Assembly (NCBI GenBank): GCA_044222395.1
Contig: JBGANK010000090.1
Span: 1-8,389 of the forward strand
DNA from: JAEUMD01 sp044222395
GTDB taxonomy: Bacteria > Pseudomonadota > Alphaproteobacteria > Rhizobiales > Hyphomicrobiaceae
Reading direction: 5' to 3'
DNA: 8,389 bases
The notes below the pieces were generated by a model. The model was not told the origin of the DNA. It saw only the letters and a program-made list of their open reading frames with translations, and did not search any database. Made by a program: the position numbers and the translations under genes. Positions 5,553 to 8,389 of this stretch are shown piece after piece. How positions within the stretch are numbered: position 1 is the first letter of the stretch; each line of letters opens with the position of its first letter.

Positions 5553-6440
5553 ATGAACGCCAAACAGCACGAACGCATGCGCACCGGAAAGGGCTTCATC
5601 GCGGCCCTCGATCAGAGCGGCGGCAGCACGCCGAAGGCCCTCAAGCTCTATGGCATCGAGGAGAGTGCCTATTCTGGCGAGGATCAGATGTTCGACATGA
5701 TCCATCAGATGCGCTCGCGTATCATCACCAGTCCGTCCTTCACCAGCGACCGCGTCGTGGCCGCGATCCTGTTCGAGCAGACCATGGACCGCGATATCGG
5801 CGGCACGCCCACCGCCACCTATCTTTGGGAAAAGAAGGGCATCGTTCCGATCCTGAAGATCGACAAGGGCCTCGCCGCCGAGGCCGATGGCGTGCAGCTG
5901 ATGAAGCCGGTCCCAGACCTCGACAAGCTGCTGGCACGTGGCGTCGCAAAGGGCATCTACGGCACCAAGGAGCGCTCCGTCATCAAGGCGGCCAACCCGG
6001 CCGGCATCAAGGCGAATGCGGCCCAACAGTTCGACTGGGGCAAGCAGGTTCTCGGCCACGGCCTGGTGCCGATCCTGGAACCGGAAGTGGACATCAAGGC
6101 CGCCGACAAGGGCAAGTGCGAAGAGCTTCTGAAGGCGGAGCTGCTGTCGGGCCTCAACGGTATTCCCGACGGCCAGCAGGTCATTTTCAAGCTGACCATC
6201 CCGAGCCAGGACGGCTTTTATTCCGATCTCATCGCGCACCCGAAGGCGGCGCGCGTCGTTGCCCTGTCGGGCGGCTACAGCCGCGATGACGCCTGCGAGA
6301 GGCTCGCCCGCAACCCCGGTATGATCGCTTCGTTCAGCCGCGCGCTCACCGAGGGCCTGACCGCGCAGCAGAGTGACGCTGATTTCAACGCCAAACTGAA
6401 GGCCGCGGTCGACCAGATCTACACGGCCTCGATCACCTGA
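5553..6440 (+). CDS. fba: fructose-bisphosphate aldolase, class I
   Basis: A 295-residue bacterial class I aldolase of the Staphylococcus-type length, cleaving fructose-1,6-bisphosphate to dihydroxyacetone phosphate and glyceraldehyde-3-phosphate through a lysine Schiff base without metal. Visible motifs: FIAALDQSGGSTPKAL (15-30), LKIDKG (101-106), VPILEPEVDI (172-181) with the acidic catalytic residue E176, IFKLTIPS (211-218) with K213 as the likely Schiff-base lysine, and the phosphate-binding LSGGYSRDDA (238-247). The ATG at 5553 is chosen because a strong GGAAGGGAG ribosome-binding site (5537-5545) precedes it by 7 bases; an in-frame ATG at 5481 would add 24 unconserved residues and lies upstream of that site. 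A hairpin terminator follows at 6474-6503. It supplies the substrate of GAPDH, encoded 1.1 kb upstream on the same strand but on a different transcript. Confidence 0.97.
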   Translation: MNAKQHERMRTGKGFIAALDQSGGSTPKALKLYGIEESAYSGEDQMFDMIHQMRSRIITSPSFTSDRVVAAILFEQTMDRDIGGTPTATYLWEKKGIVPILKIDKGLAAEADGVQLMKPVPDLDKLLARGVAKGIYGTKERSVIKAANPAGIKANAAQQFDWGKQVLGHGLVPILEPEVDIKAADKGKCEELLKAELLSGLNGIPDGQQVIFKLTIPSQDGFYSDLIAHPKAARVVALSGGYSRDDACERLARNPGMIASFSRALTEGLTAQQSDADFNAKLKAAVDQIYTASIT

Positions 6441-6473
6441 GATCGGGCGGGGCTCACGCTTCCACGTCAACAG

Positions 6474-6503
6474 CGGCCGGGCCTCGTTACCCGGCCGTTT
6501 CAG
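6474..6503 (+). terminator. hairpin terminator after fba
   Basis: A perfect 8-bp stem CGGCCGGG (6474-6481) and CCCGGCCG (6490-6497) with an 8-base loop, followed by TTTCAGT. It starts 34 bases after the fba stop. The T-run is short, so termination may be partial. Confidence 0.6.
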
Positions 6504-6538
6504 TGTCGAGGTTGGCGCGTTTCCGGCTGTTCGCGGCT

Positions 6539-6555
6539 ATCGCCCAGCGGGCGAT
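6539..6555. repeat. short perfect inverted repeat between fba and the ThiE-like gene
   Basis: ATCGCCC-AGC-GGGCGAT forms a perfect 7-bp inverted repeat with a 3-base centre. No T-run follows on either strand, so it is unlikely to be a terminator. It could be a protein-binding site ahead of the thiE-like/Sel1 unit, or chance in GC-rich DNA. Confidence 0.35.
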
Positions 6556-6664
6556 TCAATCCCTGCGGCCGCAGCCGTGGGGAATGTCGGACCAGCCCCT
6601 TTTCCGCCCCATTCGGGTCGGATAGCCTGCCCGCTTCAAGCATCATTGCGGAGGGGCTCGCGTC

Positions 6665-7312
6665 ATGAGTGGCGGCAAGGCGCCATCGAAGCTTTATCTG
6701 GTGCTCGAGGCCGGGCCGAGCGCACCCGACAGGCTTGCCGCGGCGCTGGCGGTCGCGCAGCCAGCGTCGGTCCTCATAAGGCCTGCGCTCGGCAAAACGC
6801 TCGACGCCCAAGCCGTGCTGCCACTGATTGCGTCGGCGCAGAGCCGCGAGGTCGCCGTGCTGCTCGCGGATGACGCGCACCTGGTTCGCACGACGAAGGC
6901 GGATGGCCTGCACCTGTGCTGGTCCAAGGATGTCGTTCAGCGCGCCGCGGAGGCGCGCGAAATTCTCGGGCACCGCTATATGCTGGGCGTCGATATCGGC
7001 CGCTCGCGTCACGATGCGATGGAGATGGGAGAGGCCGGCGCCGACTACGTCGCGTTCGGCATTCCGCCGCATGTCGAGGATCGCGACACCGCCCGGGAGC
7101 GGCGCCTCGAGCTGGTGCAGTGGTGGGCGGAAATCTTCGAGGTGCCGTGCGTCGCATTCGATGTGGAGACGGCCGACGACGCCGAACGCCTTGCAGTGGC
7201 GGGTGCCGACTTCGTGGCGCTGACGCTTCCTGCCGGTGCCTCCGCGGGCGACATCGGCCGCTTTGTCACCGACGTCGATGTTCGAATAAGAGGCAGAGCA
7301 GACGCAGCATGA
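6665..7312 (+). CDS. ThiE-like protein of the thiamine-phosphate synthase/TenI fold, degenerate active site
   Basis: A 215-residue cytoplasmic protein with the order of elements of a ThiE/TenI (beta/alpha)8 barrel: first strand KLYLVLEAG (9-17), VAVLLADDAHL (63-73), KADGLHL (78-84), GVDIGRSRHDAMEMGEAGAD (108-127), DYVAFGIPP (127-135), PCVAFDVETADDAERLAVAG (161-180) and ADFVALTLP. True ThiE joins hydroxymethylpyrimidine diphosphate to thiazole phosphate. Here the usual QxRxK, GQxD, TxTK and IGGI elements are absent or altered (GLHLCWSKD, GIPPHVEDR, AFDVET), so catalysis is doubtful. A GGAGG site at 6650-6654 supports the ATG at 6665. Its stop overlaps the start of the next gene by four bases. 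Proteins like this beside fba in Rhizobiales are commonly labelled thiamine phosphate synthase, as I recall; I would call it ThiE-like of unknown function. Confidence 0.85.
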   Translation: MSGGKAPSKLYLVLEAGPSAPDRLAAALAVAQPASVLIRPALGKTLDAQAVLPLIASAQSREVAVLLADDAHLVRTTKADGLHLCWSKDVVQRAAEAREILGHRYMLGVDIGRSRHDAMEMGEAGADYVAFGIPPHVEDRDTARERRLELVQWWAEIFEVPCVAFDVETADDAERLAVAGADFVALTLPAGASAGDIGRFVTDVDVRIRGRADAA

Positions 7313-8289
7313 GCGGCAGCGTGACGAGATGTGCTCGACTTGTAGCGACACGACCCAGTTGCGTGGCGATGGGGCTCGCACTCGTCGGCCCACTCGTTTG
7401 CCTCTACGCGCCCAGCCAATCCGCCAACGCCGAAACCAGCTCATGGGTGCAACGGGAAGGTGAAATGCCGAAGCCAAAGAAGGCTGCGCCCAATGCAACC
7501 GATGCCAAGCCTGGCGGTGCGGCCGCCGAGCCCGGCCAATCGACGCATTCCAAGTCGTTCCAGAAGTTCGACGCGCAGAAGCCTCCGCCAAGCTCCGCCA
7601 AGCCGCCTGCGGACAAGGATGATGCCTACCTCGCCTTCGATCAGGGACGTTACCTGACGGCTCTGGAGCTGGCGCAAAAGCTTGCCGACAAGGGCGATGC
7701 GCGTGCGCCCAGCCTGATCGCGCGGATCCATGCAGAGGGTCTGGGCGTGGCAAAGAACGAGGCGACAGCGGCGCAATGGTACAAGCGCGCAGCCGAGCTT
7801 GGCGACGTCGACGGCGTGTTCGCCTATGGCGTGGTGCTGGCACAGGGACGCGGCGTCGAGCGAGACCTTTCGGGTGCCGCCGAGATGTTCGAGAAGGCGG
7901 CGCGCACCGGTCATGCGGCGGCCAACTACAATTTGGGCATGCTGTTCCTCAAGGGAGAAGGCAAGCCGGAGAACCCGCATCGCGCGGCTCAGCACATCCG
8001 CTATGCGGCCGAGCAGGGTGTCGCGGCGGCGCAATATGATCTGGCGACGCTCTATCAGGCTGGCAATGGTGTGCCGCACGATGCGCTTGAAACGTCTCGC
8101 TGGCTCAAAGCCGCGGCCGAACAGGGCATGGCGGCGGCGCAATACGACTACGCGGTGCTGCTGCTCAAGGGTCTCGGCCTCACTGCCGACGAGCCGAAGG
8201 CGGCGAGCTACATGAAGTCTGCTGCCGACAAGAATATCGCCGGCGCGCAGAACCGGCTCGCGCAGCTCCAGAGCCCCGGCGCGCACTGA
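7309..8289 (+). CDS. exported Sel1-like repeat protein
   Basis: A 326-residue protein with an N-terminal signal peptide (basic MSGSVTRCARLVATR, hydrophobic core about 18-33, probable cleavage after SANA at 41), a proline/lysine/alanine-rich linker (about 50-103) and about five tandem 36-residue Sel1/TPR-like repeats from about 131 to 310. The repeats show the usual pattern: GLGVAKNEATAAQWYKRAAE (144-163), GRGVERDLSGAAEMFEKAAR (180-199), GEGKPENPHRAAQHIRYAAE (216-235), GNGVPHDALETSRWLKAAAE (252-271) and LGLTADEPKAASYMKSAADK (289-308). Such repeats mediate protein-protein contacts; a periplasmic scaffold role is plausible but the partner is unknown. The start is the ATG at 7309, overlapping the stop of the ThiE-like gene in an ATGA junction. 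The frame is open further upstream, but that is the shadow of the preceding gene. The C-terminal SPGAH tail is short and charge-poor. Confidence 0.9.
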   Translation: MSGSVTRCARLVATRPSCVAMGLALVGPLVCLYAPSQSANAETSSWVQREGEMPKPKKAAPNATDAKPGGAAAEPGQSTHSKSFQKFDAQKPPPSSAKPPADKDDAYLAFDQGRYLTALELAQKLADKGDARAPSLIARIHAEGLGVAKNEATAAQWYKRAAELGDVDGVFAYGVVLAQGRGVERDLSGAAEMFEKAARTGHAAANYNLGMLFLKGEGKPENPHRAAQHIRYAAEQGVAAAQYDLATLYQAGNGVPHDALETSRWLKAAAEQGMAAAQYDYAVLLLKGLGLTADEPKAASYMKSAADKNIAGAQNRLAQLQSPGAH

Positions 8290-8375
8290 GCGCCCAACGC
8301 CGTATTCGCAGCACAGTGTCCCGCAGAGGGCGGAGCGCGAGCGCGCAGCACCGCTGAGGTCTTGAAGGAACGACG

Positions 8376-8389
8376 ATGAGCAACTCCGA
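8376..8389 (+). CDS. start of an unidentified gene, cut by the window edge
   Basis: Only ATG AGC AAC TCC and two further bases are visible (MSNS...). The call rests on a good ribosome-binding site, GAAGGA at 8364-8369, six bases before the ATG, and on the same orientation 86 bases after the Sel1 gene. No terminator is evident in between. Four residues are too few to identify the product. Confidence 0.45.

Noticed and set aside
6916..7308. An N-terminal extension of the Sel1 protein by 131 codons.
   Set aside because: It is a shadow of the ThiE-like gene in another frame, arginine-rich and without family features. The ATG at 7309 begins a convincing signal peptide.
1..8389. A defence system, CRISPR array, prophage or transposon.
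   Set aside because: No spaced direct repeats, transposase, integrase, nuclease or phage gene was seen; apart from the short palindromic repeats at 5317-5442, the content is housekeeping chromosome.

Overview
The window is GC-rich, gene-dense chromosomal DNA from an alphaproteobacterium, most likely of the order Hyphomicrobiales (Rhizobiales). Three things point there: the conserved backbone zapA - 6S RNA - fau - ymdB - yebC, the Rhizobiales-type fba - thiE-like - Sel1 cluster, and AGAGCAGG/CCTGCTCT palindromic intergenic repeats. This is inference from gene order and protein similarity as I recognise them; no search was run.

Left arm (1-3085), all on the minus strand. Read in the direction of transcription it holds a 93-residue coiled-coil protein of unknown function, the FtsZ-ring factor ZapA, a 6S RNA, 5-formyltetrahydrofolate cyclo-ligase, a YmdB-type metallophosphoesterase, and the first 171 codons of YebC (cut by the window edge). 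The zapA-ssrS-fau order matches that of E. coli. The ligase and YmdB genes are 7 bases apart and probably co-transcribed. The small protein just upstream of zapA is in the position of the ZapA-partner gene zauP of Caulobacter.

Centre (3086-5043), plus strand. A 343-base divergent intergenic region carries one plausible promoter in each direction. It leads into glyceraldehyde-3-phosphate dehydrogenase, which ends at a clear intrinsic terminator. A four-helix PsiE-family membrane protein follows.

Intergenic 5044-5552 contains a possible terminator, about 200 bases I cannot explain, and two adjacent palindromic repeat units that share a 16-base internal segment.

Right arm (5553-8389), plus strand. 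It holds class I fructose-bisphosphate aldolase, a hairpin terminator, then a tightly coupled pair: a thiamine-phosphate-synthase-like barrel that lacks most expected active-site residues, and an exported Sel1-repeat protein whose start codon overlaps the previous stop. The first codons of another gene lie at the right edge.

Functionally the window combines housekeeping (cell division, one-carbon metabolism, transcriptional control by 6S RNA, translation) with two glycolytic/gluconeogenic enzymes. No phosphoglycerate kinase gene lies between gap and fba. I see no mobile element, CRISPR array, defence system, tRNA or rRNA. The points most worth a second look are the degenerate ThiE-like protein, the composite palindromic repeat and the putative ZapA partner.
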